From: JACVRW01 sp963757815
Lineage (GTDB): Bacteria; Actinomycetota; Thermoleophilia; Solirubrobacterales; Thermoleophilaceae
DNA: 64,000 nt
Reading direction: 5' to 3'
Assembly (NCBI GenBank): GCA_963757815.1
Contig: CAVWSN010000029.1
Location: 62,001-126,000 of the forward strand
Shown here: in pieces, positions 41,150 to 48,880 of the stretch
Position numbering within the stretch: position 1 is the first letter of the stretch
How the letters are laid out: every line of letters starts with the position of its first letter
The notes under the pieces: generated by a model
The model's input: only the letters and a program-made list of their open reading frames with translations
Told to the model about the DNA's origin: nothing
Database searches by the model: none
Program-made: the position numbers and the translations under genes

Positions 41150-42712
41150 CTAGGCGACCGTCTCCGCCACGCCGCCCCGGCGCGGGTCGCCCCCGCCCGT
41201 GAGCGCGCCGGTCTCCGGGTTGCGGGCCACGGCCTGCACGCCGCCGAAGTACAGGTTCTGCTCGGACCAGCGGCGGACCGCCCAACCCTTGCCTTCGAGC
41301 TCGTCGAGCGCGGCGGTGTCGACTCCGGGCTCGGCCTCCACCTCGGTGCCCTCGACGTGCAGGCGGGGGCGCGAGACCGCCTCCTGCGCGGGCAGGCCGT
41401 GGTCGATGACGGCGATGATCGTCTGCACGATCGCGGAGCGGATCCGGTTGGAGCCGGCGGAGCCCAGGGCGATCTCGGGGCGGCCGTCGCGCAGCACGAC
41501 GGTCGGGGCCATCATGCTGGGCACGCGCGCGCCGGGCTCGTGGCGGTGGTAGCCGAACGGATTCAGATCCTGCTCGCCGAGCATGTTGTTGAGGTGCATG
41601 CCGGTGCCGGGCACGACGACGCCCGAGCACGAGCCGTTCGAGCAGGTGACCGAGGCGCACGTCCCGTCGGCGTCGAGCACGGCGAGATGGGTTGTATTCC
41701 CCAACCCTGCGCGCCCGGCCGAGCCGGGCGCTTCGGGCCCCCTCAGCCGCGAGCGGACCTCGGTGGCCACCGAGTCGAGCGCCTCCTTGGCGAGGAACTG
41801 CTCCAGGTAGCCCTCGGTGGCGAGCCCGAGGAGGAACTCCTCGTCGCGCGCGCGGTTCGTGCTGGCGATCACCTCGGCGACGACGAAGTCGTCGTGCGGC
41901 CCCTCGAAGCGCTCGAGGATCCCGAGCGCGTCCGCGATCAGGATCCCGCCTGACGAGGGGGGCGGGTTGGTCAACACCTCACGGCCGCGGTACCTGACGC
42001 TCGCCGGGCTGCGCTCGACGACGTGGTAGGCGGCGAGGTCCTCGCGCGTGAGCAGGCCGCCGCGCTCGCTGACCCAATCGCACACCGCGGCGGCAACGTC
42101 ACCCGTGTAGAGGAATCCCGGCCCCTCCTCTCCGAGTCGATCGAGCAGCCGGCCGAGCTCCGGCAGGCGGATCGTGTCGCCCTCGGCGAGCAGCCGCCCG
42201 CCGGGCGCGTAGATGGCCTCGCATTCCGGCGTCGAGCGGAGGATCGGCTCGAGCACGGTGAACAGGAACGCCTGCATCGGCACGACCTCGACCCCGTCGC
42301 GCGCCGCACGGGCGGGGGCCGCGGTCAGGTCGCCGAGCCGGGCGGTGCCGAAGCGCTCGAGCGCGTTCGCCAGCCCGAGCGTGGTCCCGTATGCCCCGCA
42401 GGACGACGGCCCGACGTTGAAGCGCTGGATCGCGTCCTCGGCGAAGTAGACGTCGATCGGTTTGAGCTCCGCCGGCTCGAGGCGGTCGAGCCCGCGACCG
42501 GGTGCGGCGACGAAGAAGTCCAGCAGGTGGTTCTCGTCCCCCTTGTGCAGGAGCATGAAGCCGCCCGCCCCGGGGCCCGTGAGCGGCGACTCGGCAACGA
42601 ACGACATCAGCACGCAGGCCACAGCGGCGTCGACGGCGTTGCCGCCGGCGCGCAGCACGTCCGCCCCGGCCCGCGCCGTCAGCGGATGGCCGGCTGCGAC
42701 CACCCCTTTCAT
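41150..42712 (-). CDS. ggt: Gamma-glutamyltransferase family protein
   Basis: This 520-residue protein belongs to the self-processing Ntn hydrolases. The large-subunit start GNAVDAAVACVLMSFVAESP, the GPGAGGFMLL turn and the processing site GLGNTTHLAVLDADG (nucleophilic Thr) are visible, followed by RVPSMMAPTVVLRDGRPEIA. It cleaves gamma-glutamyl bonds such as in glutathione or gamma-glutamyl amines. The protein starts directly at the catalytic fold with no signal peptide, so it is probably cytosolic, unlike E. coli Ggt. It stands between the LON protein (convergent) and ftsZ. Confidence 0.9.
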   Translation of the reverse strand: MKGVVAAGHPLTARAGADVLRAGGNAVDAAVACVLMSFVAESPLTGPGAGGFMLLHKGDENHLLDFFVAAPGRGLDRLEPAELKPIDVYFAEDAIQRFNVGPSSCGAYGTTLGLANALERFGTARLGDLTAAPARAARDGVEVVPMQAFLFTVLEPILRSTPECEAIYAPGGRLLAEGDTIRLPELGRLLDRLGEEGPGFLYTGDVAAAVCDWVSERGGLLTREDLAAYHVVERSPASVRYRGREVLTNPPPSSGGILIADALGILERFEGPHDDFVVAEVIASTNRARDEEFLLGLATEGYLEQFLAKEALDSVATEVRSRLRGPEAPGSAGRAGLGNTTHLAVLDADGTCASVTCSNGSCSGVVVPGTGMHLNNMLGEQDLNPFGYHRHEPGARVPSMMAPTVVLRDGRPEIALGSAGSNRIRSAIVQTIIAVIDHGLPAQEAVSRPRLHVEGTEVEAEPGVDTAALDELEGKGWAVRRWSEQNLYFGGVQAVARNPETGALTGGGDPRRGGVAETVA

Positions 42713-42754
42713 CGTCGCAAGGCTATCCCGCGCGGGGAGGGTGCCCGGCGACCG

Positions 42755-44308
42755 CTATCCGCGGGGGATGAACTCGGGCACTTCGATGTCGCTGAGGATT
42801 CCGGCGGTCGAGCGCTCGCGCTCGCGTGACCTGCTCACCCGCGGCTCGGCGTCGGCCGGGATCGAGCGCGACTCGCTCCGCGGCCCGGAGCGGTGGAGCG
42901 GCCGGTCACCGTAGCCGGTGGCCACGACCGTGACCCACACCTGATCCTCGACCTTCTCGTCGACCATGGCGCCGAAGATGATGTTCGCCTCCGGGTGGGC
43001 CGCCTCGGCAACCGCCTTCGCGGACTCGTTGACCTCCCATAGCGAGAGGTCACGGCCGCCGGTGACCGACAGCAGGATCGAGCGCGCGCCCTCGAGCGAC
43101 GTCTCGAGCAGGGGCGACTCGATCGCGTGCTCGACGGCGTCCATCGAGCGGCGCTCGCCGGTGCCCATGCCGATCCCGAGCAGCGCCTGCCCGGCGCCCG
43201 CCATGATCGTGCGGACGTCCGCGAAGTCGAGGTTGATGAGGCCCGGGAGGGTGATCAGGTCGGAGATGCCCTGCACGCCCTGGCGCAGCACGTCGTCCGC
43301 CACCCGGAACGCCTCGACCATCGAGGTCGACTTGTCGAGCACCGACAGCAGCCGCGTGTTGGGGATCACGATCAGCGTGTCCACCTCGCGGGCGAGCTCC
43401 TCGACGCCCTGCTCGCCCTGCGCCCGGCGGCGCGCGCCCTCGAACGCGAACGGCTTGGTCACGATGCCGACGGTCAGCGCACCGACCTCGCGCGAGATGC
43501 GCGCCACGACGGGCGCCGCGCCGGTGCCGGTGCCGCCGCCCGCGCCGGCGGTTATGAAGACCATGTCGGAGCCCTTGAGGTACCCCTTCAGATGGTCGTA
43601 GCTCTCGACCGCGGCCGCCTTGCCGAGCTCCGGGTCGGACCCGGAGCCGAGCCCGCGGGTGAGGTCGTTGCCGATATGCACGCGCGTGTGTGCTGCGGAG
43701 CCCTCGAGCGACTGCATGTCGGTGTTGACGGCGAGGAACTCAACACCCTCCACCTGCGCCTCGACCATGCGGTTGACGGCATTCACGCCGGCGCCGCCGA
43801 CGCCCACCACCCGCAGCACAGGCTCGGCCACGCCGGACGGCATCGAGCGGCTCATCGGCTCGGACCCCGACTGCGGGGGCTCGGGCGCGTGGTCGAGGAT
43901 GTTCTCCGGGATGTCGGAGGCGAAGACCGAGCGCAGCCGGTCCTCGGGGCTCGGGACGCCCTCGTAGCGGCTCCAGCGCCGCTCGCGCTCGCGCCGGCGT
44001 TCCTCGCGCTCCTCGGCCCGCCGGGCCGCCTCGGTCATGCGGGCGGTCCGGGACGGGGCCGGCGCGGGCGGCGGCAACTCGTCCTTGAGCTCGGGCTGCT
44101 CGTGCGCCTGCGGTTCGGGCACGTCGTGCGCGAGGGGCCGGGCTTGGCCCGGACCGGAGCGATGCCGTTCGTCCGTCGCCTGCGGCGACGGCCCGCCCTC
44201 GGGCAGCGGCCGGCCGGCCTTGGGGTCCTCGTCAGCCGCCGGCTTCTTGCCCTCGGCGTGCTCTTCCTCTGTCCTGCGGAAGAGCTGAGCAAGGGGTCCC
44301 TCGCGCAT
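42755..44308 (-). CDS. ftsZ: FtsZ with long N-terminal extension
   Basis: From ATG 44308 the protein has 517 residues. The tubulin-like GTPase core begins only at residue ~162 (PVLRVVGVGGAGVNAVNRM). It holds the signature GGGTGTG (257-263) and the T7-loop NLDFADVRTIM (359-369), so it should hydrolyse GTP and polymerise. A linker of about 40 residues leads to the C-terminal peptide SDIEVPEFIPRG, the docking tail for division partners. The 160-residue extension is disordered, Pro/Glu-rich, with a basic coiled helix at 90-115. ATG 44332 is an alternative start but overlaps parA. No dcw genes are near. Confidence 0.93.
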   Translation of the reverse strand: MREGPLAQLFRRTEEEHAEGKKPAADEDPKAGRPLPEGGPSPQATDERHRSGPGQARPLAHDVPEPQAHEQPELKDELPPPAPAPSRTARMTEAARRAEEREERRRERERRWSRYEGVPSPEDRLRSVFASDIPENILDHAPEPPQSGSEPMSRSMPSGVAEPVLRVVGVGGAGVNAVNRMVEAQVEGVEFLAVNTDMQSLEGSAAHTRVHIGNDLTRGLGSGSDPELGKAAAVESYDHLKGYLKGSDMVFITAGAGGGTGTGAAPVVARISREVGALTVGIVTKPFAFEGARRRAQGEQGVEELAREVDTLIVIPNTRLLSVLDKSTSMVEAFRVADDVLRQGVQGISDLITLPGLINLDFADVRTIMAGAGQALLGIGMGTGERRSMDAVEHAIESPLLETSLEGARSILLSVTGGRDLSLWEVNESAKAVAEAAHPEANIIFGAMVDEKVEDQVWVTVVATGYGDRPLHRSGPRSESRSIPADAEPRVSRSRERERSTAGILSDIEVPEFIPRG

Positions 44309-44318
44309 GCTCGCCCTG

Positions 44319-45086
44319 TTACCGCTTGCCATTCGCAAGGACCTCCTCCGCTAGCTGGCGGTAGGCGTAGGCCGCCTTCCCGTCCGGGTCGTACTTGAGC
44401 ACCGACATGCCCTTGACCGGCGCCTCCGCGAACCGCACGGTCTTGTTGATGCGCGACGCGAAGACGCGGTCCCCGAAGTTCTCCTCGAGGATCTCGATCG
44501 CCTCCTTGGCGTGCACCGTGCGGTTGTCCACGAGCGTGGGCAGGATGCCCTCGATCTCGATGTCCGGGTTGAGCTCCTCACGCACCATCGCCAGCGTGTT
44601 CTGGAGCTGGATCAGCCCGCGCATGGATAGATACTCGCATTGGACGGGGACGATCACCTTCTGTGACGCCGTCAGCGCGTTGATCGTCAGCAGCCCGAGG
44701 CTCGGGGGGGTGTCGATGAAGATGAAGTCGTAGTCCTCGAGGATCGGCTCGAGGGCCTTCTTGAGCGCACGCTCACGGCCGATCATCGTGGACATCGCGA
44801 TCTCGGCGCCGGCGAGGTCGATCGACGCGCACGCGACGTCCACCTCGCGCTTGCGGATCACCTCCCGAATCGAGAGCCGGTGCACGAGCACGTCGTACAT
44901 CGACGACTCGAGCGAGTCGGGGTCGATCCCCTGGCTCATCGTGAGGTTGCCCTGCGGGTCGAGGTCGATGCAGAGCACGCGATGGGCCCGTTCGACGAAC
45001 GCCGCGGCGAGGTTGAGGGTGGTGGTCGTCTTGGCGACGCCGCCCTTCTGGTTGGTGAAGGCGATGACCTTGGCCTTGGGCGTCAT
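44319..45086 (-). CDS. parA: ParA/Soj-type ATPase
   Basis: This 255-residue ATPase has the deviant Walker A FTNQKGGVAKTTTTLNLA, the LCIDLDPQGNLT motif and Walker B DFIFIDTPPSLG, matching chromosomal Soj/ParA proteins. Such proteins move ParB-origin complexes or position cargo on the nucleoid. No parB or parS is visible here, and the gene is 10 bp upstream of ftsZ on the same strand. That suggests coupling of segregation and division, or a ParA-like positioning role. Confidence 0.9.
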   Translation of the reverse strand: MTPKAKVIAFTNQKGGVAKTTTTLNLAAAFVERAHRVLCIDLDPQGNLTMSQGIDPDSLESSMYDVLVHRLSIREVIRKREVDVACASIDLAGAEIAMSTMIGRERALKKALEPILEDYDFIFIDTPPSLGLLTINALTASQKVIVPVQCEYLSMRGLIQLQNTLAMVREELNPDIEIEGILPTLVDNRTVHAKEAIEILEENFGDRVFASRINKTVRFAEAPVKGMSVLKYDPDGKAAYAYRQLAEEVLANGKR

Positions 45087-45139
45087 TACGAGAGCCGTAT
45101 TCGCACGGACTGAACGGAATCCTTCACCCTTGTCGTCCG

Positions 45140-46066
45140 GTGAGTTCGCTACTCGAAAGACGGCTCGTGCTCGTGACGGGCAAGGGCGGCGTCGGCAAGA
45201 CGACCGTTGCGGCCGCGCTCGGCCTTGCGGCGGCGCGGCGCGGCCTGCGCACGGTCCTCTGCGAGGTGGCCGAGCAGGAGCGGCTGGCGGCGATGTTCGG
45301 AGCGAGCGAGGTCGGGCATTCCGAGCTCGAGCTCGCGCCGGGGCTGTTCGCCGTCTCGGTGGATCCGGAGCGGGCCAAGGAGGAGTGGCTCGGCTACCAG
45401 CTCAAGTCCGGGACGCTCGCCGGCGTGCTCGGCGGGAGCCGGCTCTTCCAGTATCTGACCGCGGCGGCGCCGGGGCTGAGCGAGCTGGTCACGATCGGGA
45501 AGGTGTGGGACCTGGCCCAACTCGAGCGCCGCACCGGAGGCTCCGTGTTCGACCTGGCGATCGTCGACGCGCCGGCCACCGGGCACGGGCTCGCGATGCT
45601 GCGTGCCCCGCGCACGTTCGCGGGGGTGGCCAAGGTCGGGCCGATCGCCCGCCAGGCGGCGACGATCGACGCCTTCCTGCGCGACGGCGCCTCCACCGGC
45701 GTGCTCGTGACCGCCCTGCCGGAGGAGATGCCGGTCAACGAGACGATCGAGTTCGAGCGCTCGCTGCGCGACGAACTCGGCATGCGCGTGGACGCGATCG
45801 TGGTCAACGCGCTCCATCCCCGGCGCTTCAGTGCCGCCGAGGCGCGCACGCTGGCGTCGCTCGACGGCCGCGCCGGGCCGGCCGCCCGGGCGGCGCTGCG
45901 CGCCGCCCTGTCCGAGCACAGCCGCGCGCGGGCCGAGCACGCCCAGCTCCGGCGGCTGAAGCGCGCCGCCGAGGCGCCGCTCGCGACCCTGCCGCGCATC
46001 TTCGAGCCCGAGCTCGGCCTCCCCGAGCTCGAGCAGCTGTCGGCCGAGCTGGAGCGCAAGCTGTGA
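45140..46066 (+). CDS. ArsA/Get3-like ATPase, BagA-type
   Basis: This 308-residue protein has an ArsA Walker A LVTGKGGVGKTTVAAALGLA, switch region DLAIVDAPATGHGLAML and a C-terminal helical part. It is the first of a tandem pair like mycobacterial Rv3679-Rv3680 (BagA-BagB), an anion-ATPase complex linked to export of reactive metabolites. No membrane partner or arsenic gene is adjacent. GTG at 45140 fits the start, since MSSLLERRLVLVTGKGG leads straight into the P-loop strand. The gap to divergent parA is 53 bp. Confidence 0.88.
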   Translation: MSSLLERRLVLVTGKGGVGKTTVAAALGLAAARRGLRTVLCEVAEQERLAAMFGASEVGHSELELAPGLFAVSVDPERAKEEWLGYQLKSGTLAGVLGGSRLFQYLTAAAPGLSELVTIGKVWDLAQLERRTGGSVFDLAIVDAPATGHGLAMLRAPRTFAGVAKVGPIARQAATIDAFLRDGASTGVLVTALPEEMPVNETIEFERSLRDELGMRVDAIVVNALHPRRFSAAEARTLASLDGRAGPAARAALRAALSEHSRARAEHAQLRRLKRAAEAPLATLPRIFEPELGLPELEQLSAELERKL

Positions 46067-47124
46067 TCGAGAACTGGCTCGAGCGCAAGGAGGTCTGCAT
46101 CTGCTGCGGCTCGGGCGGGGTCGGCAAGACCACCGCCTCTGCCGCGATCGCCCTCGGCATGGCGGCGCGCGGCAAGAAGGTGGTCGTGCTCACGATCGAC
46201 CCGGCCAAGCGGCTCGCGAACTCGCTCGGACTCGCGGAGCTCGGCAACGAGGAGCGCCTCGTGGAGGCTGATGTCGAGGGAGAGCTGTGGGCGATGATGC
46301 TCGACCCCAAACGCACCTTCGACGACATCGTCGAGTGGCACGCCCCCGACGAGCGGACGCGCGACGCCGTCCTGTCGAACCGCATCTACCAGGAGCTCTC
46401 GAACGCGGTGGCCGGCTCGCAGGAGTACATGGCGATGGAGAAGCTGTACGAGCTCCACCAGGAGGGCCGCTACGACCTGCTCGTGCTCGACACGCCCCCC
46501 ACGCGCAACGCGCTCGACTTCATCGACGCTCCCAAGAAGCTCGCCGCCTTCATCGACTCGCGCTCGCTGCAGTTCTTCACGGCGCCCGGCGCGCTCGGCC
46601 TGAAGCTCGTCGGGCGCGGCGGCGGGCTCGTCTTCTCCGGGCTCAAGCGCGCGACCGGCATCGACCTGCTGGACGACCTCTCGACGTTCTTCTCGAGCTT
46701 CGCGGGGATGACGGAGGGCTTCCGCGAGCGGGCCGGGCACGTGAACGAGCTGCTCGCGGACAGCCGCACCGCGTTCGTGCTCGTGACCTCACCGCGGGCC
46801 GACGCGATCGAGGAGGCGGGCTGGTTCCACCATCGCCTGATGGACGCCGGCCTGCCGTTCGCCGGCGCGGTCGCCAACAGGGTACGGCCGGCCCCGCCGC
46901 GCGGCGATGCCGGCGCCGAGGTCGAGGAGCTGCTCGACGGGCCGCTGGCGCGCAAGGTGCTGCGCACCTGGGAGGAGGAGCGTCAGTTGGCGAAGCGCGA
47001 CCGCGCCAACCTCGCCACCCTGCGGCGCCGCCTCGGGCGGAAGCCGATCATCGAGATCCCGTACATCGACGACGACGTGCACGACATCGACGGCCTGCGG
47101 CGGATGGACGAGTACCTGTTCTAG
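46063..47124 (+). CDS. ArsA/Get3-like ATPase, BagB-type
   Basis: From GTG 46063, overlapping the preceding stop (GTGA), the protein has 353 residues. It starts NWLERKEVCICCGSGGVGK, a Walker A with CxxC just upstream, and contains TIDPAKRLANSLGL and LVLDTPPTRNALDFIDAPKK. This is the Rv3680-like partner of the upstream ATPase. The tight overlap supports obligate heterodimer formation. Confidence 0.9.
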   Translation: MIENWLERKEVCICCGSGGVGKTTASAAIALGMAARGKKVVVLTIDPAKRLANSLGLAELGNEERLVEADVEGELWAMMLDPKRTFDDIVEWHAPDERTRDAVLSNRIYQELSNAVAGSQEYMAMEKLYELHQEGRYDLLVLDTPPTRNALDFIDAPKKLAAFIDSRSLQFFTAPGALGLKLVGRGGGLVFSGLKRATGIDLLDDLSTFFSSFAGMTEGFRERAGHVNELLADSRTAFVLVTSPRADAIEEAGWFHHRLMDAGLPFAGAVANRVRPAPPRGDAGAEVEELLDGPLARKVLRTWEEERQLAKRDRANLATLRRRLGRKPIIEIPYIDDDVHDIDGLRRMDEYLF

Positions 47125-47139
47125 AAGGGCATCCTCCCG

Positions 47140-47925
47140 CTAGCAGACCGCCGAAATGTCGAACGCGCGATCGGCGAGCGCCGGTGCCGGGAGCAAGCTG
47201 AGTGTGGTGACCGTGACGGTCCGGTTGTCCGGCCCCAACTGGGTGCCGACGGTGCCGACGTCGGTGCCCGCCGCCGACTGGGTCGCCGTGAGCGCGCAGG
47301 CGTTGACCGGGTTCTGGAACGTCACGTTGTAGGTGCCGGTCGAGGGATGCGAAATAGCGCTCACGCCGCGTGCCCCGAGGCTGGTGCCAGCCGCCGAGAC
47401 CCGCGCGAAGCTGAGCGTCCCCTGCACCGCGGAAACGGCGGCGCTGGTCAGCTGAGCGGGGGTCTGGGAGCCGACCCGTGCGGCATTCAGGCCAGTAGCC
47501 ACGCCGGTGGCGTTCGTGGTGAACGGCTTGGTGTTGTCACCGCCGCGTCCCGCGGTGATTGTGCCGACGACTGATCCGGCGGTCAGGAACTCGAACGCGA
47601 GACCGTTAGCGACATTCCTCGAACGCGCGCACGGATAGTGCTTTTGCGGGGTGCCACCGGGTTCGGAGCGGCAACCAAACAGCAAGCCACCTCCGCCGCC
47701 GACGGCCCGGTTGGAGTAGCGCATCCCCCAGGTCGAGTTGTTCGCGATCACCTGGGTCTCGGAGCTGAACGCTCCGCGCGCCGGGTTGCGCTTGCCGCCG
47801 ACCAAACCGCTCGTCTGAGCGATAGCGAAGGGTGAGATCACGAGCGCGAGCACAACGCCCGTTGCAAGCACCCATTTGACCTTGCCGTCTTGACCGTCTC
47901 CGAAGCGATTAAGCCGTCTCAACAT
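47140..47925 (-). CDS. Secreted protein of unknown function
   Basis: ATG 47925 follows AGAGGAGG by six bases. The 261-residue product has a basic start and signal segment WVLATGVVLALVISPFAIAQ, then a Gly/Asn/Thr-rich exported part with low Lys content. The C-terminal half has beta-rich repeats (TGTYNVTFQNPVNACALTAT, DNRTVTVTTLSL) ending in Cys, and a Cys pair may be disulphide-bonded. I recognise no family; the style matches secreted, possibly surface-layer or fibre-like, actinobacterial proteins. Confidence 0.7.
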   Translation of the reverse strand: MLRRLNRFGDGQDGKVKWVLATGVVLALVISPFAIAQTSGLVGGKRNPARGAFSSETQVIANNSTWGMRYSNRAVGGGGGLLFGCRSEPGGTPQKHYPCARSRNVANGLAFEFLTAGSVVGTITAGRGGDNTKPFTTNATGVATGLNAARVGSQTPAQLTSAAVSAVQGTLSFARVSAAGTSLGARGVSAISHPSTGTYNVTFQNPVNACALTATQSAAGTDVGTVGTQLGPDNRTVTVTTLSLLPAPALADRAFDISAVC

Positions 47926-47967
47926 CGCACTACCTCCTCTTTCGTTTCCGATGGCGGCGCAAGGCAA

Positions 47968-47993
47968 GAAACCGGCGACCGTCCCGGGGTTTC
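47968..47993 (-). promoter_or_regulatory. Stem in the 5' leader of the secreted protein gene
   Basis: GAAACC (47968-47973) and GGTTTC (47988-47993) pair over a 14-nt GC-rich loop, about 43-68 bases upstream of the ATG on the minus strand. It could be a structured leader. I cannot match it to a known riboswitch. Confidence 0.25.
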
Positions 47994-48032
47994 GCTCATG
48001 CCTGCAAGAGCCGTTGCAAGGGGTCCGAGGCT

Positions 48033-48407
48033 ATGCTGCTGCGCGTGGTAGCTCGCGAGCCGGCTTCCTACCTCACGCTGGAGGAAGGCACTGATGTGGT
48101 CAGTGCGGACGGCGATCGCGTTGGGGTGGTCGAGCACGTTCTGCGCGACGAGGAAGCCGACATCTTTGACGGCCTTGTCATCGACGTCAAAGCCGGCCCT
48201 GGCGGGCTGCGCTTCGTCGATGCCCCTGAGGTTGGGGAGATCCTCGAGGACAGGGTCGTTCTGACGATTCCCAGCGCCGGAATCGAGCAGCTTCCGAAGC
48301 CAGGCCCAAACCCAGCCGTGATGGAGCATCACGGCGTGGAGGACTCGGAGAGCCCGCTCCAGCACAAGCTTCGGCGGGCCTGGGAAATCGTCTCAGGGCG
48401 CGGTTGA
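48033..48407 (+). CDS. PRC-barrel domain protein 1
   Basis: This 124-residue protein has one PRC-barrel: ASYLTLEEGTDVVSADGDRV, GVVEHVLRDEEADIFDGLVI and the RFVDAPEVGEILEDRVVLTI strand. PRC-barrels are small beta-barrels that bind partners such as ribosomal proteins or photosynthetic reaction centres. The family in actinobacteria is often stress-related, with no settled role. Its stop overlaps the next gene's TTG. Confidence 0.8.
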   Translation: MLLRVVAREPASYLTLEEGTDVVSADGDRVGVVEHVLRDEEADIFDGLVIDVKAGPGGLRFVDAPEVGEILEDRVVLTIPSAGIEQLPKPGPNPAVMEHHGVEDSESPLQHKLRRAWEIVSGRG

Positions 48408-48847
48408 GCGCGTCGTTTCTGACTCTTGAGCCTGGCGCGCCTGTGCTGGACCGGTTCGGCCGGCCGGTCGGAGAGGTGCGACGCGTCCTGCTGCTCGAGA
48501 CCGGAGGCTTTGACGGGATCATCGTGAGCACGCGAGCTGGCCGGCGCTTCGTCGACGCACCCGAGGTGCGAAGGATTTCCGGAGAGGCCGTGACGCTGGG
48601 TATCGCTGTCGCAGACGTCGAGTCTCCTTCGACGGACGGCCGTCGGGTCTACGGCGTCCCGGAGGCGCGCCACGACCGGACCGAGGTCACGGAGGCTGAT
48701 CGTGACCAGGCCATTGACTGCCTGAAGCGCGCGTACGTGAGGGACGAACTGACGACCGATCAGCTTGCCGAGCGCGTCGCCATCGCCCACGAAGCTCTAA
48801 GCCTCGAGCAACTGGACGCCGCGCTGGAGGACATCAGCGTCGGCTAA
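48404..48847 (+). CDS. PRC-barrel protein 2 with DUF1707-like tail
   Basis: From TTG 48404 (TTGA overlap) the 147-residue protein repeats the PRC-barrel pattern: FLTLEPGAPVLDRFGRPVGE and RFVDAPEVRRISGEAVTLGI. The C-terminal 50 residues, EVTEADRDQAIDCLKRAYVR onward with LTTDQLAERVAIAHEA, match the DUF1707 helical module usually found at the N-terminus of actinobacterial membrane proteins. The order PRC then DUF1707 is unusual. It is clearly a tandem duplicate of the preceding gene plus the extra module. Confidence 0.78.
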   Translation: MSASFLTLEPGAPVLDRFGRPVGEVRRVLLLETGGFDGIIVSTRAGRRFVDAPEVRRISGEAVTLGIAVADVESPSTDGRRVYGVPEARHDRTEVTEADRDQAIDCLKRAYVRDELTTDQLAERVAIAHEALSLEQLDAALEDISVG

Positions 48848-48880
48848 ACCGGCGCGCTGCCTCTCCCGGCTGATCGGTGT

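Noticed and set aside
45140..47124. Arsenite efflux pump ATPases
   Set aside because: No ArsB, ArsR or ArsD gene is adjacent, and the tandem half-size arrangement fits BagA-BagB better.
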